Shown: one piece after another, positions 54,558 through 64,000 of the stretch
Layout of the letters: every line of letters starts with the position of its first letter
Numbering within the stretch: the stretch's first letter is position 1
Assembly: GCA_022457065.1 (NCBI GenBank)
Contig: JAJGBQ010000002.1
Span: forward strand, 1,550,001-1,614,000
DNA length: 64,000 nt
Direction: 5' to 3'
From: Curvularia sp. ZM96
Lineage: Eukaryota > Ascomycota > Dothideomycetes > Pleosporales > Pleosporaceae
Program-made: the position numbers and the translations under genes
Notes under the pieces: generated by a model
Seen by the model: the letters and a program-made list of their open reading frames with translations, nothing else
Told to the model about the DNA's origin: nothing
Database searches by the model: none

Positions 54558-54813
54558 GGTCTATGTGTAGATCTGGGACATGTGTGTGCAAGCAGGAAAA
54601 AGGAAGAGAGTCTTTTGCTGCCATATCTACCATATATTAGCAAGTAAAGATATCAAGACAAATACAAAAATCTTTTAAATAGGTCAAAAAAACAGATTTC
54701 TGGAAGATCTCAAGAAAACAAAAAGCTCTCAAAGATACAAAGACCAAACAAATCCCTCGGAGGCACCAAGACAAACACTAACCCCCTCAACTCAACTTCT
54801 GCCCTTACTCACC

Positions 54814-55511
54814 TCATTGCCTATCCTCCCGCCCATCCGTCCAACTCGTACAATTCACACACCTCTTCGCCTTTTCACTAATATACTTCCTACAAAATCT
54901 ACACTTGACCTGTTTTTTCACAATATTATCCCCACTACTCCTACTATACAACAGCGCAATAACCCAAAGTGCCAGGGCAACCACTAGGAACCTGACCACC
55001 TTGTCTAAAAAGTGGCCGTAGGCCAGCACGACCGCGCCATCGTCAATGGCGAGCTGTGGTGTGTTGTAGCCATTGGAGATGGAGGCATTGTAATTGGGAC
55101 CGTGCTGCAGGAGGGCGAATTTGGCGTCGAGGTTACGCGAGAGGAAAGGGAGAAGCGAGATGACGGGCAGGATGATGTCGGTAACCAGGGCGTTTGCGCA
55201 GGCGGTGAAAGATGCGGCGAGTCTGCGAGGGGGTGTGGTGGATGTGTTAGTTGGTATGCCCCGGTTCAAGAGTGCAGGAGAGAGTAAGCAGGGCCTTATG
55301 CCGTCATGGAGGCTGCATTTTGCTGTGCTTTTACAATCCCTGTATATAATCAAAGGAGGGGGCCACTGTACATTAAGCCGACGGCTACTTCAAGGACATT
55401 GTCACGAAGCGCAAAGTTGCTGAAGCTGTCCCAGGCGCTGAGGGTCCGGCGCCGGATCCCTTGCTCGGCGTCGCGCAGCGTCTGCTGTGTGCTGTCGTCT
55501 AGGCGCGGCAT
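54814..55511 (-). CDS. mscL: Large-conductance mechanosensitive channel (MscL) with C-terminal zinc ribbon
   Basis: Two exons (55511-55372, 55222-54814; intron 149 nt) give 182 residues. The MscL N-terminus and first helix are clear: FSNFALRDNVLEVAVGLI then LAASFTACANALVTDIILPVISLLP, matching the bacterial F-x-x-R-x-N-V-x-x-x-A-V-G pattern. A loop region (about residues 77-117) and second helix (LDKVVRFLVVALALWVIALLY, about 119-139) follow. The C-terminus carries two CxxC pairs (Cys154, 157, 168, 171), a small zinc ribbon absent from bacterial MscL as far as I know. MscL opens under membrane tension to release solutes. The fungal membrane that holds it cannot be told from this sequence. Confidence 0.9.
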
Positions 55512-57396
55512 GATGGCGTAGGAGGAGCGTGGTGGTGGTTGCAGTAGGGTTGGTGCATGGGTAAGGAGAGCAAAGAGAAAGGCTGGGGTAAGTTTGGATT
55601 ATCGACGTCATTGCAACAACAAACCTCGCGGTCCAATCAGAACGCTACCCATTCTGTCGGGTCTGCCTCCACGCCGGCCATTGACAACGCACACGAGAGA
55701 TCACACTCGCACTGATCTCCAGCACCTTGCAGACGCCAAAAGAAAAACTGCCATTGCGCGTCTTGGGCTTCCTTTTGCCGTGTATAAAGTCGGCTATAGT
55801 TAACCCATTCCAAACCCGCAATAGCCGAGCGATTGCTCTTTTGCCTAATGCATCTAGAAGACCACTCTTTTTTTCCACACGAAATGTAGATCTGTCCCCT
55901 CGCCCGTGGGTCCTTTTAGCTTGTCGCGATACGCCGAGGGTAAAGTTTCCCAAACCTTCTTGCCCTGCGTCTTGCCTTAGAGTAGGCGGTTGCCGCGCTA
56001 CGCAAGTCATAGAGACTATCTGCGCGCGATCGCATCCTTCGTAGATAGGGACACCATACACACACTGTATGTATGCCCATAGACACTCTCGTGCGCGGAA
56101 ATCTGTCTGCCCTCGGTGCATATCAACGCCACGTTCTGATAGTACGTCTTAGCCTGCGTTGCACACTTTACCCTACACGGTTCAACCCCACAATTCGGCC
56201 CTTTTATTTTTTTCTCTTTCAACGAGCCTCACTTGTTGCATGCTACAAGATAGTACATGTAGGACGCGCACAGTGATATGAGGCGGACGGCGAAGTACCT
56301 ACTCTGATGCCGCTATCGGAGTAGACTACCCCGCGACTATGCCGGCCTTGTCGTGGGCGGGAGAAACCAGTTAGGTTTTCCGACGCCGGCCCGCCCATCA
56401 CCAAGGCCTTGTGATCACGCATTACCCTTCTGGGAAAGACTAAGATGGCTTGCCTCAGAAGGAGGGTGAGAGGTGATAGGAAGGGGACGCAGGGTCTCCT
56501 CGGATGCATGGCCATGACAAGTGGTCGGCTCAAAGCCAGGTCAAGAGGCGAAAGTCAGGGTCGATCCTGTATCTCTTCGCGTAAGGATGCGCGATAATCG
56601 TCTTTTGTGTGGATTTTTTTTTTGCAGCGCGGATACGGTGTGATTGGGTGTTGCAATCTGCCATTATGCCGGCAGGTCGAGCTGGGCAGCGGCAGTGTGG
56701 ATTTACAACTGTGCGGCCGGCGTCTTCTACTGGCTAGAGTACCTTGTTGTCAATCGTGATCCGTGCAAGACTGTGGCATGTACAGTACATAAGGGCGGTA
56801 AGCGCGCGACGAGGATATTTTTCCGTGATGAATGGAGGGGTAGCACAGTAGCGGAGGGCTGCGCCGTGAGGTCACGGCTTGTTTAGCGTGCAGCACTAGT
56901 GGGGTCGGTGTGGTGGGGGTGATACTCGATCCAAACTATGTAGCCGTCAGGAGATGAATTTCAGATGGGGGTGGTGTGAGGCGCCATTACGCGTCGAAGT
57001 GAAACGAAGGTGCTGGAAAGCGTGCACGTCTGGGGGGAGATGCTGGGGATGCTTGAGATGAGATGTGGAATTTTCTGCTCCTCTCTATCTGCTCATTAGA
57101 TTCATTGCTGCCGCAGCGCAATCTGGTACTAAAGAATAGGTGTAAATGCTGACATGGAAACGCCGCCCAATGCAAATGGCCCAAAAACGCAAACCCGTGG
57201 TATACCAAAAACGCCTACCATGCTGTGCGCATCTGCGCAGGAAATCAAAAAACCACCAACACCGTACAATGCTAGGTAATCAACAAGACAACGACTCCAC
57301 CTCTCCGTAGTGATAATGCTTGAAATGTTTTTGTGTGCAACTCCTGGTTCTCATGCATGCATCCTTGGTGCTGGCATGTGCCATGCCTTCCCTCCA
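55512..57396. other. 1.9 kb intergenic region, no gene seen
   Basis: It is the upstream region of MscL (minus) and the 3' flank of the gene at 57397-58065 (minus). Open frames at 55645-56121, 56243-56533 and 56644-56886 are not protein-like or overlap one another, and none joins a neighbour by a usable intron. Confidence 0.45.
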
Positions 57397-58065
57397 TCAT
57401 CTTGACATGTCGGTCACCGAGTCAGCCCTAGCTCTTGACTTTGACCTGGTCGATGACCTGCGGCGCTCGGCGCCATCCTTTGCTTTTCTGGTTTTTGCGC
57501 GACGGAGGACAGGGACCTCGTCCTCCTCTGATTCATCCACAGTAAAGAGATCGGGACTAGGCTCCCGCCAAGAGTGGCGATGGCCGGATAGTGTGCGTGA
57601 GTAGCGGCGACGGTTCTGTTGCTTGCGGGTAGCAAGGTCCTGAGCGCGGCCTCGACCCGGGTCGGCGATGCTGGACCTAGGAGGGCTGAGCTGAGACACG
57701 ACATGCGGGGTATCGTTCAAGCGCTCGTCATCAAGACCCATGAAGGACTCGTCGTCCTCCTCGTAGATGGTTGGCACGTGATAGACGTTGTGCAGCTGGG
57801 CGTGGTTCTGCTTGACGTAGCGAGCCCACCTGCCGGCAACGTTGGACCTGAACTTGGTCGTCTTTGCAGTGCGTGGGCCCTCGTCGGCGTCGATGCCGGC
57901 GCTCAGAGACAGCTCGTAGGGGTCCTCGGCGTCGGAGATGGGGGTGATGAAGTGGGCAAAGGGGTCCTCGTCAATGTCGGGGAGATGGCTCGACGAGTCG
58001 TCGTCGTTGTCAACCCATGGCGGGAACGAGTAGGCGCGGGGATTGGCGCGGAGATAGGAAGGCAT
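57397..58065 (-). CDS. Hypothetical protein, charged and largely disordered
   Basis: This is a single exon of 222 residues. No signal peptide or membrane segment is seen. The N-terminal half is acidic (DNDDDSSSHLPDIDEDPF, EDPYELSLSAG). A short conserved-looking central segment is GRWARYVKQNHAQLHNVYHVPTIYEEDD. The C-terminal half is basic and Ser/Arg-rich (RRRYSRTLSGHRHSWREPSP; RRRSSTRSKSRARADS), which suggests a nuclear or RNA-linked protein (inference only). I recognise no domain. Codon use and the long frame support it as a real gene. Confidence 0.55.
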   Translation of the reverse strand: MPSYLRANPRAYSFPPWVDNDDDSSSHLPDIDEDPFAHFITPISDAEDPYELSLSAGIDADEGPRTAKTTKFRSNVAGRWARYVKQNHAQLHNVYHVPTIYEEDDESFMGLDDERLNDTPHVVSQLSPPRSSIADPGRGRAQDLATRKQQNRRRYSRTLSGHRHSWREPSPDLFTVDESEEDEVPVLRRAKTRKAKDGAERRRSSTRSKSRARADSVTDMSR

Positions 58066-61000
58066 GGCTGAGAAGGTATGCTTGATGGCTCGGAACAGGC
58101 AGGCGAAGCGGACGGGTAGTGGTGGCTTTGAACTTTTTTCAACCTTGACTAAGGCAACGTGACAGAGAATCTTGTCCTGCCGGCTCTGTGCCGGTGGTTA
58201 CAGAGCAGCGGGCGAGCACTGTGGCAGAGGGCTCGCGGCTGGGGAGAGCAAGTGCTTGTTCTTGTACTTGGGGCCAACTGGGGTGGCACACGCAAGCGAA
58301 TCTATGCGTGACTCGGACACACGTCTTGGGAAGAGTCACAGGAAGGCTGAGTGGCAGTGGAGCCTGGAAGTGAGACAATGGCGGTGGTGGTAGTGATGCC
58401 TAGGGGACCGTTGACTGGGAATGGGGGAAGGGGACGAGCCGCAAGCTGAGGGTATTAGTATGGGATCCCGTCGTGTTTCCTCCGCAAGACTGCCAGATGG
58501 TGGGCGGCATCTTCTGGAGGATTCGTGGAGTACTTATGTTGACAGGGCGCTCAGTGGTGCCGCAAGAGTCGCCCTGCAGACGCAGTGCATATGCCTGGGT
58601 ATGCATTAGCGCAGGTGTGGGTGAGAAGCTTAGTGCGGCGTGGACAGAAAGGGCAAGGATGCCAGGGCGTGGGTGAAGGAGTGACAGGTGGATGCATGGC
58701 TGACGGGCCACATGAGATGGTTGGTGGCACACCATCGCGGTGAGGGATGACCTGCAGCTCGCACGCGCGCATTGGCCACTCGATGTTGCGGACTCGACGG
58801 CCGTTAATGCACCACTGTCGATCGCCCTGCCGCTGCGACGCGACGGTGCAAGCTGGATAGTACTGCGCACTCAGAATACACTACGCAGTGGGCCGCAAAG
58901 GACCGACGGCCACACTACCAAGTCACGATCCGGCGCTATCGGCGGGGCCTTTTCCCACACGATGCCATCACCATGCTACACCACACACCACACCAGATCC
59001 ACTCAGCCTCACTCGGCCTTGCCTGCAACACACCCTCTTGCGCAAGCTGACTACCACCACGCGTCGTCCATCGCCCTCCGCCAGCGTGACGAGGCTGTCT
59101 GCGTGAACCTTCGTTCGGTGCCTGCAGCCGACACCACCCTCCCATGACGCCTCCAGTCACGGCGCGCCCTGGCAATATTCCCATCCAGCCATGGTGCTTC
59201 TGGTTTCAGCCAAGTGCCTACTTCAGCTGATGCGGCTCCAATACACCATGTCACCACTTGACCTCTTATTGTCATGACGTTCGCCACACGGTTCGGAGTC
59301 CAAAGTAGCCGTTGACTAAGACGACGGCCCATATGATACTGACACGCTGGGATATCGCGGCTCATCTCCACTCCCAACCAACCAATCTTGGTACACATTT
59401 CTGTGTATTCCTGCATTTTCTACCCACTCGGCCTCGTGCCGGCCTTACTTTTCTTAGGTTCCCTCGCGATCTCACACCCATCTGCCCGCATGCAGCGCAA
59501 TGGGGCCGTCGGGCATCTCACAAGTGCCAAACACTGGCCACCACTACGTCATCGCCAGAACTGTTCTGTTCCTTTGCACGATCCGACTGTTCCCATCAGC
59601 TTTTTTTTTTTTACCTACACAGTCCATGCGTCGTCGTTAAACGCGCCAGAATAAACTGTGGCTCAATACTTGACTCAGCATTCCATCTCACGTATTTCAA
59701 TGTCACCTGGACCCTGTTACCGCCTGACGGGGTGCGCCATCGCCTATCCAGGAAACTTTGAATCTCAGGCCTTTCCACTCGCTTGCTAAGACGATCAAAG
59801 GAGGCCTGAAGATCTTACTGTCAGCTTTGCCCTTTGAGCGCCTCTGCGGCCTCCCCGGCTCTGATGGCGTTGCGAAGCGGGCGAATCCCAGCCGTGAGCA
59901 GCTCGGTAGGTAGAATCGAAAAGGCACTAGCCTGCTTTCAACAAAATGGCACGCGCGACAATCACGGCTACACGTGGATTGGTGTAGTTCAAATGTCAAA
60001 CTTGGTTGCTGCGCTGGGATTGGATCATGCGAAAAACAAAAATAAAGGCTCCGCTGATGAAGACATCAGGGATATGTAATCCTGATAGGGAAGCAGCCTT
60101 CTTCCTTGTTGCCTTTGTAATTGGCATACCTTTTGGGTGCCCGAATTTCTGCCCTCCACCAGCCTCCTCGAAAAATCAAACGTCGCTGCCACTATCGCCG
60201 TCGCATGGCTTGCTACCTTCCAGGAGCCTCGTGTTACCACTTCGGGTGGACTATGCTTTTACAACCAGTGACACTTTGCTTTTGCACGCTACACCCTTAG
60301 TCTACATCAATCGGTCGATGCACCTTTCCTTGACCCAAACGTCCATCTACCGTCAGGCACAACCCAGCGGTATTGGCGGACATTACCAACGCTAACCGCC
60401 CTCCTGTCCTTCAACACCCTTGAGGCAGCACATCTCCCGAAAACTTTCACCGCCATACACCGCCCTTTGCGCGCCCATTCACGACACGATCGTCGCCCCG
60501 CGTTCGGGAACTAATCATCGCTAGTCTACAATGGAGGGCAGGGTCTCCCAACCTTCCATGCGGCTGCTCGACAACAACTACAACACCATGACAGTGGGTC
60601 TGCTTCTTGTAATCCCCATTCCAAGTTTTTGGGAATAACTCGGACTAGTCTCCGCTCCATAGCGAATAATCCGGCGCTTTTATGACATCTTGGCCTGCGT
60701 TTGGTCGGAGCATCGCCATTGGTCGCATGTTTCATGAGGCGCTCACCGCCGTGTGGCTATCACCACCAAACTCCGTCAGCAAATGCCGGTCTCGACACAC
60801 ATGCCGACATATCCAGCCTCTTGCATCGTCGGACACAATTCCCAACGACTATGCAGCAAGCAGCTCTGCGGGGTAGGCTGCATGATACTACTGTAACGAG
60901 TTCCTACTTCGGCAAAAGCGCAACAGAGGAACTTGCAAGACAATTTTAGATCGTCGCTTCTACAATTCTCCGCGGGTGCGCGCGCGTACTCACAGCCCAA

Positions 61001-61981
61001 CTCTTTGGCCAACACCTGGGTAGAACCTGATGGGGCTTTCACCGACTACGTCACTTCGCCCATCATCTGGGTCCCGCAACACAGTTGGCGCAAGCGCTCA
61101 GGCACCCGACTACAACCAACTCACTGTCCTAGCGACGTTTTTTTTTCTTCCATCGTGAACAAGATATACACCATCACGCGCTAGCACCAAATGACATGCG
61201 TCAGAAAATAGTTCCCGAACGACACGATCTGCTTCTCAACAATCGGAAACAAGTGATTCACGATCGTTTTACGATCCGAGGCTTGCCTCGCTTGCGCACA
61301 TGGGAGGTGTGGGTTGTCGCAGAATTTTTTTTCCTTCATGCCCAACCCGCCAACCAACGACGACCCGCGGGGGCAAAGCAGACCAAGATCGAAGATGATG
61401 TCGCATGAAGAAAAAAAAGCAAGCAATTGTTGTCGTTTGACCAAAACTTCGCTTGGCGCATATATCAATATCGACATAGTGTCTCAGCGAAGGAAAGTGT
61501 TTGAAGTGGTGGGGAGCCGTGATGGTTGAGCCAACTCCACGGCATTCTTTCCTCCACGGACAACACCAGAGCGTTAGACTCTTTCAGTGTTTGTGTGTGT
61601 ATGAGAATGTATGGGTGTCACGCTTTCCCAACAAGGAAAAGAGCAAGCCAGCGCAGAGTACGCGTGGACAGAACCATAGAACTGTTGAACATGTAGACTT
61701 TTTTTGCGTGCCTGTGTTTTACGATATTTCTTTTTCAAGCTTCAGAAAAACGTTGATTATGACTATTCCAAACAGATAGTGCTCCATACACACACACACA
61801 CGCATACATACACACACCATTTGACGCCAGATCTGCCCTGCCCTGCCCTCCCTCCCTTCCTCTCCTGCTGATCCTTCCACCCACCTCCCACCCCTCCTTC
61901 TCTGCTGTAGAACATCGTTAGTAAAACGCCGTGAACCATGGGTATATTCATCACAAAGGCAACAAGGGGTAAGGGAGCTAG
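58066..61981. other. 3.9 kb gene-free stretch
   Basis: I see no convincing gene, RNA gene or mobile element. Contents: short overlapping frames with Cys/His/Arg-rich, non-protein-like text on both strands, several T runs (for example near 59600 and 61140), and a CA-rich microsatellite followed by CCCTG/CCTCC pyrimidine tracts at about 61787-61900, beside the 3' end of SPT8. Unsplit long non-coding RNAs or UTRs cannot be excluded. Confidence 0.45.
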
Positions 61982-64000
61982 CTACGACGGAATGCCAATC
62001 TCATAGCCGAGCATGACCTCTGTCGAGGCGCCCTCCCAGCCCCGGGTGCCACCTGTAGAGATTAAAAAGTTGCACGCCGGGTCGAGGTAGAGCTGCGAAA
62101 TGACACCTGTACGGTGGCCCGGCACGATAAGGAACGGCGTCGCGGACGCGCCAGTCTTGGTGCCAGACGTCTCGTCGTGCGTGAGATCATACAGACGGAG
62201 GATGTCGTAGGAGGCGCTGTTGGTGAGAGGGTCTTGATTAGCACGTGTATGATAACTCTTTGGAAATACGAACGACGGGGTGGACATGTGACAGCGCATA
62301 GCGGGTCTTCTGTGTTGTTTTCGGAGGGGCTCATTGCTTCGACTTACCAAACAAGGTGTTTCCCATTGGGCATGGCCCGCACAGCACTCACGGGGCCACT
62401 GACACTCGGGAACCTGAAGGTGCGTCTTGGTTCGCGCAGGCTCTTGTGGAGACTGTATTCGTCTACGGTGCCGTTTCTCCGGCCGGCGTAGATGAAGTTG
62501 CCGTCAGGTGACCAGCAGGTGTTCATGCACCACGGAGGCGTGTTTCGTGGCGGCGTTATGCGTGCGACGGGGTTGGGTTGCCGCCTGTCCCAGATGCGCA
62601 GTATACCATCAATGGACGCATCGACAAAGGTGGTTTCGGACGACGCTGGCTGCTCCGTCTGGTTGGCTGATGTATTAGCAGGTTGCTCAGTGTCTTCGGC
62701 ATGAGGTAGCCCGTGGGCTGTGCCATTTGCTTGTGAGTCGGCCGCTCCGTTCGTGTCTGGCTGAGCCTCGGCGGTTGTGACAGACTCTTTTGCACCTTCG
62801 CCAGCAGGCTCTTGAGGTTCTTGAACGGGGCCACCCAGGTCCATCATGTCCAAGTCGGCATTAGCATCCTCGTCTGCCTGCTGTATTCCATTTGCTATGG
62901 CTCTTGAAAACTCATCGTCATCGTCTCCAAATGAAGGCAGAGTTGCGGATAAATTATTCTCCTGGCCGCCATCACCGAACAACGAGTCCTGGTCCTTGTC
63001 GCCAAACAGCGAGTCGTCCGGAGAACCCTGGGCATCTTCAACACCTTCCTCTTTCGGCACGACGGGTTTCGTGTCGACGCCGTTGGGAATGCTTCCATTT
63101 GCTCTGGGTCGGGCAGCATTGTTGGAAGAAAAGGTGCCATTCGCCAAGGGGAGGGTTTCAGTGTCCTGGGGTATGGGTAATGTAGACATTGGTCGCTGTT
63201 CGATCGCAGCAATTTGACTGCCGCTTGTCTCAAATTTCCTCTTGACTTGACCAGTGTTTAGATCCCAGTCATTGATGGTCTTGTCCCAACTGCCACTCAG
63301 TACCGACTTCTCATCTTGCGCTAGTGTCAAGACTGACACGGCCGAGGTGTGGTTTCTCAGCGTATGGATCCTAGTTCCTTCTTGATGTCGCACTGATTGC
63401 AGGTTGATGCCTCCGGAATCCAGACCCGAGAGCAGCCATAAGGCCTGGTGGTGCACTGCGAGCGAGTAAACTGGTGACAGAGTCTCGGCCCCGCCTGCGT
63501 TGTCCTCGTTCTCCCAGTAAGATAGTAGAACACCTGCTTTGGTGACCGAATCGACGAAAGGATGCCGCTGAGCTACCGTGAGGGCAAGCTTTCCGTTGGC
63601 GGTATCTACCCAGTTGAACTTCCGTATATAACCATCTGTCCCTCCAGTGAAGACCCATCGCATGTCGGGCGTTGCGGTAATCGCATTGATGGAAGTACTG
63701 TGTGGTGCCGCAATTGTAGGGATAATGTCATAGACGGGCGCATTCAAGGCCTCTTGTCGCACGCTTGGTCGGAAAGGGAGGTTACCCAGCACTCCCGTTG
63801 CTGTCGCGGCATGTGGACTCGGTGACGTGAAAGTCACAGCTGGATTGCCATCTCCTTGGCCAGGTGTGCCGCCATGCGCGCGCGGACGTTGTGAAGGGCT
63901 ATCTGGCTCATCTTGGTCTTGGTCCTGGTCCTGGTCTTGGTCCTGGTCCTGATCCTGGTCTTGATCTTGATCTTGATCTTCGTCGTCATTGTCGTTGTCT
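61982..64000 (-). CDS. SPT8: SAGA complex subunit SPT8 (WD40), 5' end beyond window
   Basis: Two exons are visible: 64000-62348 (open at the right edge) and 62216-61982, giving 629 residues of the C-terminal part. WD40 repeats are clear: SINAITATPDMRWVFTGGTDGYIRKFNW, then VYSLAVHHQALWLLSGLDSGGINL, SAVSVLTLAQDEKSVLSGSWDKTINDWDL, FVDASIDGILRIWDRR, CWSPDGNFIYAGRRNGTVDEY, and SYDILRLYDL after the intron. A long acidic insert splits the propeller between the repeats SGSWDKTINDWDL and DASIDGILRIWDRR, as in fungal SPT8. SPT8 helps SAGA deliver TBP to promoters. An Asp-Gln repeat lies at the visible N-terminal end. The start codon is outside the window. Confidence 0.93.
63913..63978 (-). repeat. Coding hexamer repeat giving (Asp-Gln)11
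   Basis: Eleven GAY-CAR units lie in the SPT8 N-terminal region, with a mix of GATCAA, GACCAG, GACCAA and GATCAG codons, so it is an imperfect hexamer tract encoding a pure DQ repeat. Confidence 0.95.

Noticed and set aside
61787..61900. CA-rich and CCCTG/CCTCC tracts as a CRISPR-like or telomere-like array
   Set aside because: Simple low-complexity microsatellite in a 3' flank; no spacers and no telomere unit.
62846..63217. 123-codon plus-strand Ser-rich frame
   Set aside because: Antisense to the acidic insert of SPT8; its composition follows from that.

Overview
The window is nuclear DNA of a filamentous ascomycete, most likely a dothideomycete of the Pleosporales type. The signs are dense genes on both strands, short introns (mostly 45-60 nt, GTRNGT donors and CTAAC-like branch points), intron-bearing tRNA genes, and fungus-specific families: a rhodopsin-domain membrane protein, an ApsA/Num1 cortical anchor, a DNMT5-type methyltransferase and a fungal muconate-lactonizing propeller. 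I see no transposon, rRNA gene or CRISPR array. Exon joins were worked out by hand from splice motifs and reading phase; every multi-exon model given here closes in frame.

Layout. 0-8 kb is accessory in character: a truncated amino-acid permease, a small secreted protein, a seven-exon rhodopsin-domain protein and two convergent single-pass membrane proteins. 9-18 kb: a 2H phosphoesterase divergent from a 2365-residue DNMT5-type DNA methyltransferase/SNF2 ATPase. 18-32 kb holds housekeeping genes: RPB5 divergent from PPM1, MAD1, mitochondrial serine hydroxymethyltransferase, an F-box-like protein and the Hsp90 cochaperone CNS1. 34-38 kb: an ApsA/Num1-like dynein anchor. 39-40.4 kb: one tRNA-Gln(CUG) and two nearly identical tRNA-Val(AAC) genes, all with introns. 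40.7-54.6 kb is metabolic: a peroxisomal acyl-CoA ligase, isovaleryl-CoA dehydrogenase, and a four-gene block for the muconate part of the beta-ketoadipate pathway (carboxymuconolactone decarboxylase-like, intradiol dioxygenase, muconate-lactonizing propeller, and an enol-lactone-hydrolase-like protein fused to two ferredoxin-like domains). Within this stretch, at 43.4-46.6 kb, lies a large AlkB-type dioxygenase with zinc ribbons and an SRA-like region. 54.8-64 kb: an MscL channel with a zinc-ribbon tail, a hypothetical protein, a nearly 4 kb gene-free stretch, and SAGA subunit SPT8 running off the right edge.

The most promising candidates for something new are: (1) the SRA-like/zinc-ribbon/AlkB protein, a possible reader-eraser of modified bases, in the same window as the DNMT5-type writer; (2) the DNMT5-type protein itself, whose N-terminus carries two tandem six-cysteine clusters; (3) the fused protein of the catechol block, which could combine muconolactone isomerase and enol-lactonase; (4) an array of LC8-type QT motifs in the ApsA/Num1 homologue.
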